Positions 13,058-20,587 of a DNA stretch of 64,000 nt are shown piece by piece. The translations under genes and the position numbers were made by a program. Source of the stretch: Telluria beijingensis (GTDB taxonomy: Bacteria; Pseudomonadota; Gammaproteobacteria; Burkholderiales; Burkholderiaceae_D); contig NZ_CP132480.1 in NCBI RefSeq assembly GCF_030770395.1, forward strand, positions 2,792,855 to 2,856,854, given 5' to 3'. A model generated the notes under the pieces. The model had not been told where the DNA came from and did no database searches. It saw only the letters and a program-made list of their open reading frames with translations. The stretch's first letter is position 1. Every line of letters begins with the position of its first letter.

Positions 13058-13435
13058 GGGAGGCGGAAGCAGGAAATGCCATACTGTACATTTATCCAGT
13101 CTCGCGCCGCAAGCGAAAAATGCGGCGCCCCACGAAGGCCATCACATGTTGTCAATAATGACATTAAAAATGACCTCAGCATTCGGCGCCAAGTTGCGGA
13201 TTATCAAGACGTTTTTTGGATATCCACAAAGTCTGTGAATAAGTGTGTGGAAAAGCGGGGGCTTGACACGCTGGAGGCGGCCTGCCGTGCGGGTTTCAAC
13301 AATTTGCCTATTGGGAAGGCAATCTCGTTTCCGCTGAAAATCAAGGGTTTACGTGCCCTGTTGCTCCCCAGACACTGCGCGTGTCGCAACGAATTTGCAA
13401 GCCAAATATGTGCACAACCGAAAGTCCCTGCCCCA
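13058..13435. other. Intergenic region upstream of the helicase gene holding repeat copy B
   Basis: These 378 bases have no convincing gene. They must contain the leftward helicase promoter (13060-13215) and then hold the second DnaA-box element (13220-13322). Reading frames on the plus strand here are extensions of shadows of the helicase gene. Weak likeness to the copy A flank continues to about 13415. Confidence 0.5.
13220..13322 (+). repeat. Copy B of the DnaA-box element
   Basis: Three 9-mers, ATATCCACA at 13220, TGTGAATAA at 13234 and TGTGGAAAA at 13246, have offsets 0, 14 and 26, exactly as in copy A. The first two each differ by one base from the consensus DnaA box or its complement. 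CTTGACA, GCGGGTTTCAACAA and GAAGGCAA follow at essentially the same distances. Bases between the shared words have diverged, which points to constraint on the words themselves. Confidence 0.75.
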
Positions 13436-13654
13436 TCAGGCGGGCGCGCGCCTGCGCTCCGGCTCGAGCACCACGCGCTCGATGACCTGCGGACGTACGC
13501 CCTGCGACTTGAGGTATTCGACCGCCGGCATGATGCCGGACTCGCGCAAGGTGGCGATGCCGCGCGCCACAATGTCGCGATGGAGAATATTGCGCCTGAG
13601 CTCAGAAGTGGCGGCAAGGCGTTGGTTGATTTCCCGTGCGCGGAATGGACTCAT
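13436..13654 (-). CDS. Small hypothetical protein (72 aa)
   Basis: I do not recognise this family. The start at 13654 is chosen because GGAG lies 9 bases upstream; an upstream in-frame ATG at 13693 has no such site. The 72 residues are charged and predicted helical (SPFRAREINQRLAATSELRR near the start) and end in an arginine-rich tail, with no cysteines, signal peptide or membrane segment. It stands alone between the helicase promoter region and the zinc-ribbon gene. It could be a small DNA- or ribosome-associated protein, but nothing proves that. Confidence 0.5.
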   Translation of the reverse strand: MSPFRAREINQRLAATSELRRNILHRDIVARGIATLRESGIMPAVEYLKSQGVRPQVIERVVLEPERRRAPA

Positions 13655-13840
13655 GGCGCATGTCTCCAGTGGGTTATGTCGATGACGCATCACGATTATT
13701 GGCGATGCGGAGCCGAAGTCAATGTCAAACCTGTATCAACATGCCTATTTCGCGGGTAACGCCACCATCTTCGCTGCGCTGCGCCGCCCGTGCGCCATCC
13801 TGCCTACAATCTGGGCCAACGACCAACGACGAGGACATAC

Positions 13841-14011
13841 ATGAGCATCCAGCCCAACCTGAATCCCGGCGACGACGCCGCCCCCGGCACGCCAGGCGCC
13901 GGCGAAGACATCTGCGACGCCTGCGCCGGCCGCGGCACGCTGGCCGATGGCAAGCCCTGCCCGCAGTGCGGCGGCACCGGCCGCGTGATGGAAGGCATCG
14001 GCGGCGGCTGA
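13841..14011 (+). CDS. Small zinc-ribbon protein with two DnaJ-type CxxCxGxG motifs
   Basis: A 56-residue protein. After a flexible Pro/Gly/Ala-rich start, residues about 25-51 contain CDACAGRGT and CPQCGGTGRV, the paired C-x2-C-x-G-x-G units that bind one zinc in the DnaJ zinc-finger domain. GAGGAC lies just before the ATG. No J domain or other chaperone gene is near. Such mini-proteins are sometimes annotated as molecular chaperone DnaJ fragments; this one looks complete, with its own ribosome site. Role unknown; binding to a client or partner through the zinc ribbon is possible. Confidence 0.75.
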   Translation: MSIQPNLNPGDDAAPGTPGAGEDICDACAGRGTLADGKPCPQCGGTGRVMEGIGGG

Positions 14012-14072
14012 GCACCCATTCACGCCGGGTAGCTCGTGGACAGGATGCGGGGCGAGCGGCGATAATCGCGGG

Positions 14073-14678
14073 ATGAGCGCATCACCCCTCCCCGCACCAC
14101 CCGTCCCGCCCATGCAGGAACCCGACCGCCCACGTCCGAACTCCCTGACCGACCTGTTCGTCTCATTCACGCTGATCGCCCTGCAGGGCTTCGGCGGCGT
14201 CTTGGCCGTGATCCAGCAGCAAGTGGTCGAGCGCAAGCGCTGGATGAGCAACGAGGAATTCATCGAAGAGTGGTCGGTGGCCCAGATCATGCCCGGCCCG
14301 AATGTCTGCAACCTGGCGATGATGATCGGCAGCCGCCACTTCGGCCTGGCCGGCGCCCTGAGCGCGCTGGCCGGCATCCTCGCGGTGCCGCTGGTCCTGG
14401 TGCTGGGCCTGGCCCTGGTCTACGCGCAGTTCGCCTCCCAGCCGCAGGTGCAGGGCGCCCTGCGCGGCATGGCCGCCGTCGCCGCCGGCCTGATCGCCGC
14501 CACCGGCCTGCGCATGTCGGTGGCGCTCGCCAGGAATGCGATTCCCCTCGCCGTCTGCATCGCGATCGCCGCCACCGGCTTCGTGCTGCTGGCCTGGTTC
14601 CGGGCGCCGCTGGCAGTCGTGATCGCCATGCTCGGCGGCCTCGGCTGCGTGCTGGCCTGGCGCGGGCTCAAGCCATGA
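14073..14678 (+). CDS. Chromate transporter, N-terminal-type subunit
   Basis: A 201-residue membrane protein of the CHR family, half the size of full ChrA. The family pattern F-x-x-x-x-L-x-x-F-G-G appears as FTLIALQGFGGVLAVIQQQ, followed by W-M-S-N-E-E-F and QIMPGPNVCNLAMMIG. About five to six hydrophobic segments follow. Two half-size proteins encoded by adjacent genes form the short-chain CHR type, which carries chromate (or sulfate-like anions) out of the cell. Its TGA overlaps the ATG of the next gene (ATGA), so both halves are co-translated. Confidence 0.9.
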   Translation: MSASPLPAPPVPPMQEPDRPRPNSLTDLFVSFTLIALQGFGGVLAVIQQQVVERKRWMSNEEFIEEWSVAQIMPGPNVCNLAMMIGSRHFGLAGALSALAGILAVPLVLVLGLALVYAQFASQPQVQGALRGMAAVAAGLIAATGLRMSVALARNAIPLAVCIAIAATGFVLLAWFRAPLAVVIAMLGGLGCVLAWRGLKP

Positions 14679-15265
14679 ACACGCCCGCCCTCGTATTCGG
14701 CTGGCACGACTGGCTCAATCTGTTCGTCCACTTCCTGATGCTGTCCATGATGTCGCTGGGCGGCGCGATCTCGACCACGTCCGAGATGCAGCGCTATCTG
14801 GTCGAGCGCCAGGGCTGGCTGAGCCAGACCCAGTTCGCCGACTCCGTGGCTTTGGCCCAATCGTCGCCGGGACCGAACGTGCTCTTCGTGGCCCTGCTCG
14901 GCTGGAACGTCGGGCTCAATACCGGCAGCATGACGGCCGCGCTGGCCGGAGTCGCGATCTCCATGATCGGCATCATGCTGCCCTCGACCGTGTTTACTTA
15001 CCAGGTGGCGCAATGGGCGCACCGCAACCGCACGCTGCGCGCGGTGCGCGCCTTCAAGCAGGGCATGGCGCCGCTGGTGATCGCCATGCTGCTATCCACC
15101 GCCTGGCTGCTGGCCACCGGCGGCGGCAAAGGCGGCGAGCACAACGACAACTGGCCCCTGTGGCTGCTGACGGCGGTCACCGCCATCGTCGTCTGGCGCA
15201 CCCGGCTGCACCTGCTGTGGATGCTGGCGGCGGGGGCATTGCTCGGCGCACTGGGCGTGGTCTAG
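14675..15265 (+). CDS. Chromate transporter, C-terminal-type subunit
   Basis: The 196-residue partner of the preceding half-transporter. It repeats the family pattern: FLMLSMMSLGGAISTTSEMQ, then RQGWLSQTQFADSVALAQSS followed by PGPNVLF, and several hydrophobic helices to the end (LLWMLAAGALLGALGVV). Start ATG 14675 overlaps the stop of the first half by four bases. No chrB or chrR regulator is nearby. Selectivity for chromate is assumed from the family. Confidence 0.88.
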   Translation: MNTPALVFGWHDWLNLFVHFLMLSMMSLGGAISTTSEMQRYLVERQGWLSQTQFADSVALAQSSPGPNVLFVALLGWNVGLNTGSMTAALAGVAISMIGIMLPSTVFTYQVAQWAHRNRTLRAVRAFKQGMAPLVIAMLLSTAWLLATGGGKGGEHNDNWPLWLLTAVTAIVVWRTRLHLLWMLAAGALLGALGVV

Positions 15266-15382
15266 GGGCAGCCGGACAGCAACCAATTGGTGCTGCCTCG
15301 TGCACTCAACCGCACCTCAGCAGTATCTCTAACGGTTTTTTTTCGATTATCGAATCGCGCGCCAGCATCCGCACACGCCATC

Positions 15383-15853
15383 TCATGCGTTTTGCGGTTT
15401 AGGGTAATAGAAAATCCCCGACAGATAGATGATTGCAACAACCAGCATCAGTATTCGATTGGAGATAAGACAAACGAGAATTGGGAAAAGCGAAATGCCT
15501 TGGAACAACCAGTGCTTGAAGAAATTTCTCTCAAATTTTTGCCGTCGACTTGCGCGATAATTCGCGTCTATCATGCATGTCAATGTCACGAAGGACACGG
15601 TCAGCAGGCTCATGAGTGCGCTAGGTAGCAGTGTTTTCGTGGCATCTTCGTAGAAAAGCGAGAACGGCTCATCCGCGATAATACATGTGGAGACGAACCC
15701 TAATAAGCTCAGCGTATAAAGAACATACAGCCCAGCTCTCGCCGATGCATAGCTGTCACGACTGATATTCCAAGCACTATAGAAAATTCGTCTGGGCTTC
15801 CATGCCATCGCGAGAGCAGTCACGAGGCATAGCATCTTGATCACGGTATCCAT
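15383..15853 (-). CDS. Hypothetical membrane protein (156 aa), AT-rich
   Basis: I do not recognise this protein. It has four to five hydrophobic stretches (near residues 4-17, 43-58, 78-95 and 118-152) with a lysine/arginine-rich loop around NYRASRRQKFERN. G+C and codon choice are clearly lower than in its neighbours, with many A- or T-ending codons, so it may have been acquired by transfer. AGGAG lies about 6 bases upstream of ATG 15853. It stands alone between the chromate transporter and the S-formylglutathione hydrolase gene. Confidence 0.65.
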   Translation of the reverse strand: MDTVIKMLCLVTALAMAWKPRRIFYSAWNISRDSYASARAGLYVLYTLSLLGFVSTCIIADEPFSLFYEDATKTLLPSALMSLLTVSFVTLTCMIDANYRASRRQKFERNFFKHWLFQGISLFPILVCLISNRILMLVVAIIYLSGIFYYPKPQNA

Positions 15854-16141
15854 GCACTTCTCCTTTGCAGGAGATTGTACTGGCGAAATTTCCGCAAAGC
15901 AATATTATTGCCTGTTTAAACGTATTCCGTTCATGCGAAATGTGACGCGACTTCCAGATTGAGAAATGAATGACTTCGCTGTACGTAAGATTTAACCATT
16001 GAAGAATGTCTTTCCTCTACCTTTCATCACTTCTTGGCGGAAAATTGCAGGCGGCAGCAAAACGTTGCGTGGCCACTGGTTTGGCACTGCGTGCCGAGAC
16101 GCGGCATACTGACGCTATCCGAAACTCCCAACGTTACCAAG

Positions 16142-16984
16142 ATGCCCCAACTCCTGAATGAACACGCCTGCTTCGGCGGCGTGCAGCGCTTCTACCAGCA
16201 CGACTCGGCCGCCATCGGCCTGCCGATGAAATTCTCGGTCTACCTGCCGCCGGCGGCCGGCGACAAGCAATTGCTGGTGCTGTTCTACCTGGCCGGCCTG
16301 ACCTGCACCGAAGAAACCTTCATGATCAAGGCCGGCGCCCAGCGCCTGGCCAGCGAACTGGGCATCATCCTGGTCGCGCCCGACACCAGCCCGCGCGGCG
16401 CCAACGTCCCGGGCGAAACGGACAGCTGGGACTTCGGCACCGGCGCCGGCTTCTACCTCGACGCCACCCAGGAACCGTGGGCGCGCCACTACCGCATGCA
16501 CAGCTATCTGCTGGAACTGCACGCGCTGGTGCTGGCCACCTTCCAGGCCGATCCGGGCCGGGTCGGCATCTTCGGCCACTCGATGGGCGGCCACGGCGCG
16601 CTGACCATGGCACTGAAGCACCCTGAATTGTTCCGCTCGGTCTCGGCCTTCGCGCCGATCGCTGCGCCCAGCCGCTGCCCGTGGGGCCAGAAGGCCTTCG
16701 ACGGCTACCTCGGCGCCGACAAGGACGCCTGGCAGCAGCATGACGCCAGCGCCCTGATGACCGCCCAGGCCAGCGCGCCCTTCCCTGGCGGCATCCTGAT
16801 CGACCAGGGCCTGGGCGACAAATTCCTGGTCGAGCAACTGTATCCGGAAGCATTCGAGGAAGCCTGCGAAAAGGTCGGCCAGCCGCTGACCCTGCGCCGC
16901 CACGCCGGCTACGACCACGGCTATTATTTCATCTCGACCTTCGTCGACGATCACCTGCGCTTCCACGCCCAACAACTGGCGTGA
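16142..16984 (+). CDS. fghA: S-formylglutathione hydrolase
   Basis: A 280-residue alpha/beta-hydrolase of the esterase D family, which splits S-formylglutathione to formate and glutathione in formaldehyde detoxification. Seen: YLAGLTCTEETFMIKAG near the N-terminus, the nucleophile Ser in GHSMGGHGALTMAL, the acid region IDQGLGDKFLVEQL and the catalytic His in RRHAGYDHGYYFIS. The Met of MPQLLNEHACFGG is taken as the start because family members begin there; 36 upstream in-frame codons look non-coding. The usual partner, glutathione-dependent formaldehyde dehydrogenase, is not adjacent. Confidence 0.95.
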   Translation: MPQLLNEHACFGGVQRFYQHDSAAIGLPMKFSVYLPPAAGDKQLLVLFYLAGLTCTEETFMIKAGAQRLASELGIILVAPDTSPRGANVPGETDSWDFGTGAGFYLDATQEPWARHYRMHSYLLELHALVLATFQADPGRVGIFGHSMGGHGALTMALKHPELFRSVSAFAPIAAPSRCPWGQKAFDGYLGADKDAWQQHDASALMTAQASAPFPGGILIDQGLGDKFLVEQLYPEAFEEACEKVGQPLTLRRHAGYDHGYYFISTFVDDHLRFHAQQLA

Positions 16985-16991
16985 GCCCCGA

Positions 16992-17012
16992 GCGGCCCGC
17001 GTCGCGGGCCGC
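16992..17012. other. Perfect 9-bp hairpin after fghA
   Basis: GCGGCCCGC and GCGGGCCGC form a perfect stem with a GTC loop, 7 bases beyond the fghA stop. There is no T-run after it on the plus strand, so it is a weak or Rho-assisted terminator at best. Confidence 0.4.
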
Positions 17013-17096
17013 CAACCTCTCACATCATTCCTCACGGCAAACGAACGACGGTCGTTGCCATCCCTGTGTATGCTGGAAGTTAACAACTTCTTCATC

Positions 17097-17780
17097 ATGC
17101 AACAGCTCGAACCGTTCACCGATCGCATCGACGCCGGCAGGCAACTGGCGCAGGCGCTGCAGCACTACGCCGGCCGCGACGACCTGCTCGTGCTGGCGTT
17201 GCCGCGCGGCGGCGTGCCGGTCGCCTACCCCATCGCCCAGGCGTTGCGGGCCGAGCTCGACCTGATGCTGGTGCGCAAGCTCGGCTTGCCCAACCAGCCC
17301 GAGTTCGCCATGGGCGCCATCGGCAGCGGCGGCGTGCGAGTGCTCCAGGCCGGCGTCCCCGGCCTGATGGGCGTGACCCAGGACGAGGTCGACGCGGTCA
17401 CGGCCATCGAGCAGGCCGAGCTGGCGCGGCGCGAGCGGCGCTACCGCGGCGATCGTCCGCCGTGCCGGCTCGCGGGACGCTGCGTGATCCTGGTCGACGA
17501 CGGCATCGCCACCGGATCGACGATGCTGGCCGCGGTCGAGGTCGCCCGCCGCCAGCAGCCGGCGCGGCTGGTGGTGGCGGTGCCGGTGGCGGCCCAGGAC
17601 GCGCTGGACGCGCTGCGCCCGTCGGTCGACGAGCTGGTCTGCCTGGTGGCCCCGGCCCGTTTTCGCGCGGTCGGGCAGTGGTACCGCAGCTTCGGGCAGA
17701 CCGGCGATGAAGAAGTGCAAACCCTGCTGGCGCAGTCGCGCGACGCCGCCAGCCAACCCTACCGAGAGGAGCCGAGATGA
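17097..17780 (+). CDS. Phosphoribosyltransferase-family protein
   Basis: A type I PRTase-fold protein of about 227 residues. The PRPP-binding loop is VILVDDGIATGSTMLAAVE, matching the acidic-acidic-G-x-A-T-G-x-T signature, and VLALPRGGVPVAYPIA is the N-terminal loop common to this stress-linked subfamily. The start is uncertain: Met 17097 gives the usual family N-terminus (FTDRIDAGRQLAQAL) but has no good ribosome site; ATGs at 17055 and 17070 are alternatives. Its stop overlaps the next gene's start (ATGA). Members of this subfamily are often found beside or fused to erythromycin-esterase-like proteins, as here. The nucleobase substrate is unknown. Confidence 0.85.
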   Translation: MQQLEPFTDRIDAGRQLAQALQHYAGRDDLLVLALPRGGVPVAYPIAQALRAELDLMLVRKLGLPNQPEFAMGAIGSGGVRVLQAGVPGLMGVTQDEVDAVTAIEQAELARRERRYRGDRPPCRLAGRCVILVDDGIATGSTMLAAVEVARRQQPARLVVAVPVAAQDALDALRPSVDELVCLVAPARFRAVGQWYRSFGQTGDEEVQTLLAQSRDAASQPYREEPR

Positions 17781-19114
17781 ACGATACGAACGAGACGAAC
17801 GACACCAACGCACAAGCGATGAACGTGGGTAAATGGATCGGCGCAGCCGTCGCAGGCGCCTTGCTGATGTACGCCTTCGACCCGGAACGCGGCGCCAAGC
17901 GCCGCGCCCATGCCCGCGGCGCCCTGCGCGATGCTCGCGACCGCACCGGCGACCGGCTGGAAAACGCCTGGCACAGCGCCGGCGACCGCATCGATTCGGC
18001 GCGCCTGCGCGCATCTTCCGCCGCAGCCCGCGCCGGCGAACGCCTGGCCGGGGCGGCCCACGCGGCGGGCGACCGCCTGTCCGACGCCTCGCACCGCACC
18101 CGCGACCGCCTGGAACATGCGCGCGATCGCCTGGCCGACGCCTCCTACGAAGCCAAGGAACGCGCGCACGAACTGGCCCACGACGCGCGCGACCGCGCCC
18201 GGCATGCCGCCCACGAGGCGCGCGACCGGGTCGAGCATGCCGCACATGAGGCGCGCGAACACGCCGACTACGCCGCCGACAAGGCGCGCGACCGCGCGGA
18301 TCACGCGGCCGAGCGCGCCCGCGAACGCGCCGACCAGGCCCGCGAACGCCTCGAGCAGAGCGCCTGGAGCCTGAAGGCCGAGGCCCGCTCGCGCGCCCAC
18401 GCCGCCGGCCACCAGGTGCGCGAATGGACCGACCACCTGAGCCAGGTGTTCGGCTCGCGCAGCCCGACCCTCACCAATTCGGCCCTGCTCGGGACCGGCG
18501 CCCTAGGCTTGGTCGGCTTGGTGCGGCGCTCGCCGGCCGTCGCCCTGCTCGGCCTGGGCGCGCTGGCGGTGCTGCTGCGCAGCGACCGCGGCCGCCACCT
18601 GGTCGACTCGCTGCGCCATCGCGGCGCCGCCAGCCAGGTCGAGGTCGAGAACGCGATCCACATCGACGCCGCGCCGAAGGACGTGTTCGACGCCTGGTCC
18701 GAAGTCGAGAACTTCCCGCGCTTCATGTCGCACGTGACCGAGGTGCGCGACCTGGGCCACCGCCGCTCGCACTGGGTGGTGCGCGGCCCCGGCGGCATGG
18801 AGTACGCCTGGAACGCGGTCATGACCGAGCAGTCGCGTCCCGACCGCCTGTCGTGGCGCAGCGAGCCGGGTTCCGAGATCGCGCAGGAAGGCACCGTCAC
18901 CTTCGAGCCGTCCGCCGGCGGCACCCGCGTCACGGTGCGCATGACCTATGCGCCGCCGGCCGGCGCGCTGGGCCACGGCATCGCGCGCATGCTGGGCGCC
19001 GACCCGCAGCGCCAGATGGACGACGACCTGGCGCGCATGAAGCAGTTCATCGAGCGCGGCGGCGCCCACTACGCCACCCAGCAGGCGGCGCCGAGCCACA
19101 GCTTCCTGCACTGA
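17777..19114 (+). CDS. Membrane-associated protein with LEA-like 11-residue repeats and an SRPBCC domain
   Basis: A 445-residue protein. Residues 18-36 are a short hydrophobic segment followed by ERGAKRRAH, as in YtxH-like proteins. Residues about 55-213 are a highly charged helical region of 11- and 18-residue repeats rich in Ala, Arg, Asp, Glu and His (for example ARDRVEHAAHE). Two hydrophobic stretches follow (about 235-267). The C-terminal 288-430 is an SRPBCC/START-like domain (cyclase/dehydrase, Coq10-like), with NAIHIDAAPKDVFDAWSEVE at its start. It overlaps the PRTase gene by 4 bases and lies one base before the esterase gene. Stress or envelope protection is a guess from the repeats and neighbours; the SRPBCC ligand is unknown. 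Confidence 0.85.
   Translation: MNDTNETNDTNAQAMNVGKWIGAAVAGALLMYAFDPERGAKRRAHARGALRDARDRTGDRLENAWHSAGDRIDSARLRASSAAARAGERLAGAAHAAGDRLSDASHRTRDRLEHARDRLADASYEAKERAHELAHDARDRARHAAHEARDRVEHAAHEAREHADYAADKARDRADHAAERARERADQARERLEQSAWSLKAEARSRAHAAGHQVREWTDHLSQVFGSRSPTLTNSALLGTGALGLVGLVRRSPAVALLGLGALAVLLRSDRGRHLVDSLRHRGAASQVEVENAIHIDAAPKDVFDAWSEVENFPRFMSHVTEVRDLGHRRSHWVVRGPGGMEYAWNAVMTEQSRPDRLSWRSEPGSEIAQEGTVTFEPSAGGTRVTVRMTYAPPAGALGHGIARMLGADPQRQMDDDLARMKQFIERGGAHYATQQAAPSHSFLH
18152..18415 (+). repeat. Eight in-frame 33-bp units encoding 11-residue LEA-like repeats
   Basis: Residues 126-213 of the SRPBCC protein divide cleanly into eight 11-mers: AKERAHELAHD, ARDRARHAAHE, ARDRVEHAAHE, AREHADYAADK, ARDRADHAAER, ARERADQARER, LEQSAWSLKAE, ARSRAHAAGHQ. 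Upstream units of 11 and 18 residues continue the pattern less regularly. Period 11 is that of group 3 LEA proteins and right-handed coiled coils. Confidence 0.85.
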
Positions 19115-19115
19115 C

Positions 19116-20453
19116 GTGGCCATCATCGGCACTGCCGCCCTCGACGCGGTGCGTCAGGCCGCCCGCCCGCTCACGGGCGCGGCGGACGACTACGACGCGC
19201 TGCTCGACATGGTCGGCAATGCCCGCTTCGTGCTGCTGGGGGAAGCCACCCACGGCAGCCACGAGTTCTATGCGGAGCGGGCCCGCATCACCCGCCGCCT
19301 GGTCGAAGAAAAAGGGTTTACGGCGGTGGCGGTCGAAGCCGATTGGCCCGATGCCTGGCGGGTCGACCGCTATGTGCGCGGCCAGGGCGCGGACCCGGAT
19401 GGCCGTGCCGCCCTGTCGGGCTTCGAACGCTTTCCGGCCTGGATGTGGCGCAATACCGCGGTGCTCGACTTCGTCGAGTGGCTGCGGGGCCATAACGCGG
19501 GCCTGGGCAGCGATGGAGTCAAGACCGGCTTCTATGGCCTGGACCTGTACAGCATGTACACCTCGATCCACGAAGTGCTGCGCTACCTGGACCAGGTGGA
19601 TCCGAACGCCGCGCGCGAGGCGCGCAAGGTGTATGCCTGCTTCGACCACTACGACCGCGACAGCCAGCAATACGGCTACGCGGCCAGTTTCGGCATGTCG
19701 CCGTCGTGCGAGCAGGGCGCGCTCGACACCCTGCGCAAGCTGCAGCAACGCGCCTTCGACTACGTGCAGGCCGACGGCGCCGACGACGCCTATTTCTACG
19801 CCCAGCAGAATGCGCGCCTGGTCAAGAATGCCGAAGAATACTACCGTACCATGTTCAAGGGCCGCGTCTCGTCCTGGAACCTGCGCGACAGCCACATGGC
19901 CGAGACGCTGGACGCGGTGGCCCGCCACCTGTCGCAGGGCGGCAAGCCGGCCCGCATCGTGGTGTGGGAACACAATTCGCATATCGGCGACGCGCGCGCC
20001 ACCGAGATCGGACGCCAGGGCGAATGGACGCTGGGCGAGCTGGCGCGCAAGGCCCATGGCCAGGATGCCGTGCTGGTCGGCTTCACCACCTATGAAGGCC
20101 GGGTCACGGCGGCCTCGGAATGGGATGGCGAGGGCCTGCACAAGCACGTGCGCCCGGCGCTACGCAACAGCTACGAACACCTGCTGCACCTGACCGGCAT
20201 CGAACGCTTCTTCCTGCCGCTGCGCGAACCGTCGCCGGCGCGCACTGCGCTGATGGAAGAGCGGCTGGAGCGCGCGATCGGCGTGCTGTACCTGCCGCGC
20301 AGCGAGCGCCAAAGCCATTATTTCATGGCCCAGCTGCCGCGCCAGTTCGACGCCGTGATCCACATCGACCGCACCACGGCGGTGGAGCCGCTCGATGCGG
20401 GCAGCGGCTGGCATACGGGCGAGCCGCCGGAGACGTATCCGGGCGGGTTGTAA
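19116..20453 (+). CDS. Erythromycin-esterase-family protein
   Basis: A 445-residue protein of the erythromycin esterase/EreA-like superfamily. Family blocks are LLGEATHGSHEFYAERARIT (His after GEAT and the Glu shortly after it are the catalytic-site residues), VAVEADWPDAWRVDRYVRG, GFYGLDLYSMYTS, NLRDSHMAETLDAV and WEHNSHIGDARATE. Start is GTG 19116, one base after the previous stop, so it is in one operon with the PRTase and the LEA/SRPBCC protein. Most chromosomal members are not proven antibiotic esterases; a resistance role should not be assumed. It ends just before a dispersed palindrome that may act as the transcript end. Confidence 0.9.
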   Translation: MAIIGTAALDAVRQAARPLTGAADDYDALLDMVGNARFVLLGEATHGSHEFYAERARITRRLVEEKGFTAVAVEADWPDAWRVDRYVRGQGADPDGRAALSGFERFPAWMWRNTAVLDFVEWLRGHNAGLGSDGVKTGFYGLDLYSMYTSIHEVLRYLDQVDPNAAREARKVYACFDHYDRDSQQYGYAASFGMSPSCEQGALDTLRKLQQRAFDYVQADGADDAYFYAQQNARLVKNAEEYYRTMFKGRVSSWNLRDSHMAETLDAVARHLSQGGKPARIVVWEHNSHIGDARATEIGRQGEWTLGELARKAHGQDAVLVGFTTYEGRVTAASEWDGEGLHKHVRPALRNSYEHLLHLTGIERFFLPLREPSPARTALMEERLERAIGVLYLPRSERQSHYFMAQLPRQFDAVIHIDRTTAVEPLDAGSGWHTGEPPETYPGGL

Positions 20454-20460
20454 CGCGTGC

Positions 20461-20550
20461 ACGTCGTTCCCGCGCAGGCGGGAACCCAAGTTTGCATGCA
20501 TCGCGATACCGCACGCAGGACTTGGGTCCCCGCCTTCGCGGGGACGACGT
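20461..20550. repeat. Dispersed extragenic palindrome
   Basis: A 90-bp double hairpin. The left arm has ACGTCGTTCCCGC / GGCGGGAACCCAAG and the right arm CTTGGGTCCCCGCC / GCGGGGACGACGT, so each arm folds on itself and the arms are also inverted copies of each other. This T-C-C-C-G-C ... G-C-G-G-G-A type of element is common between genes in many proteobacteria. It lies between the convergent ends of the esterase gene and the diguanylate cyclase gene. Confidence 0.8.
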
Positions 20551-20587
20551 GCGGGCGCGCAGGCGTCGGCTGGTTCATGCAACAGGC

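Noticed and set aside
10922..13759. A 945-codon plus-strand frame over the helicase gene
   Set aside because: Shadow of the helicase; low-complexity Gln/Arg/His composition.
19116..20453. Macrolide resistance gene
   Set aside because: The protein belongs to the erythromycin-esterase superfamily, but chromosomal members in a PRTase operon are mostly uncharacterised, so resistance is not claimed.
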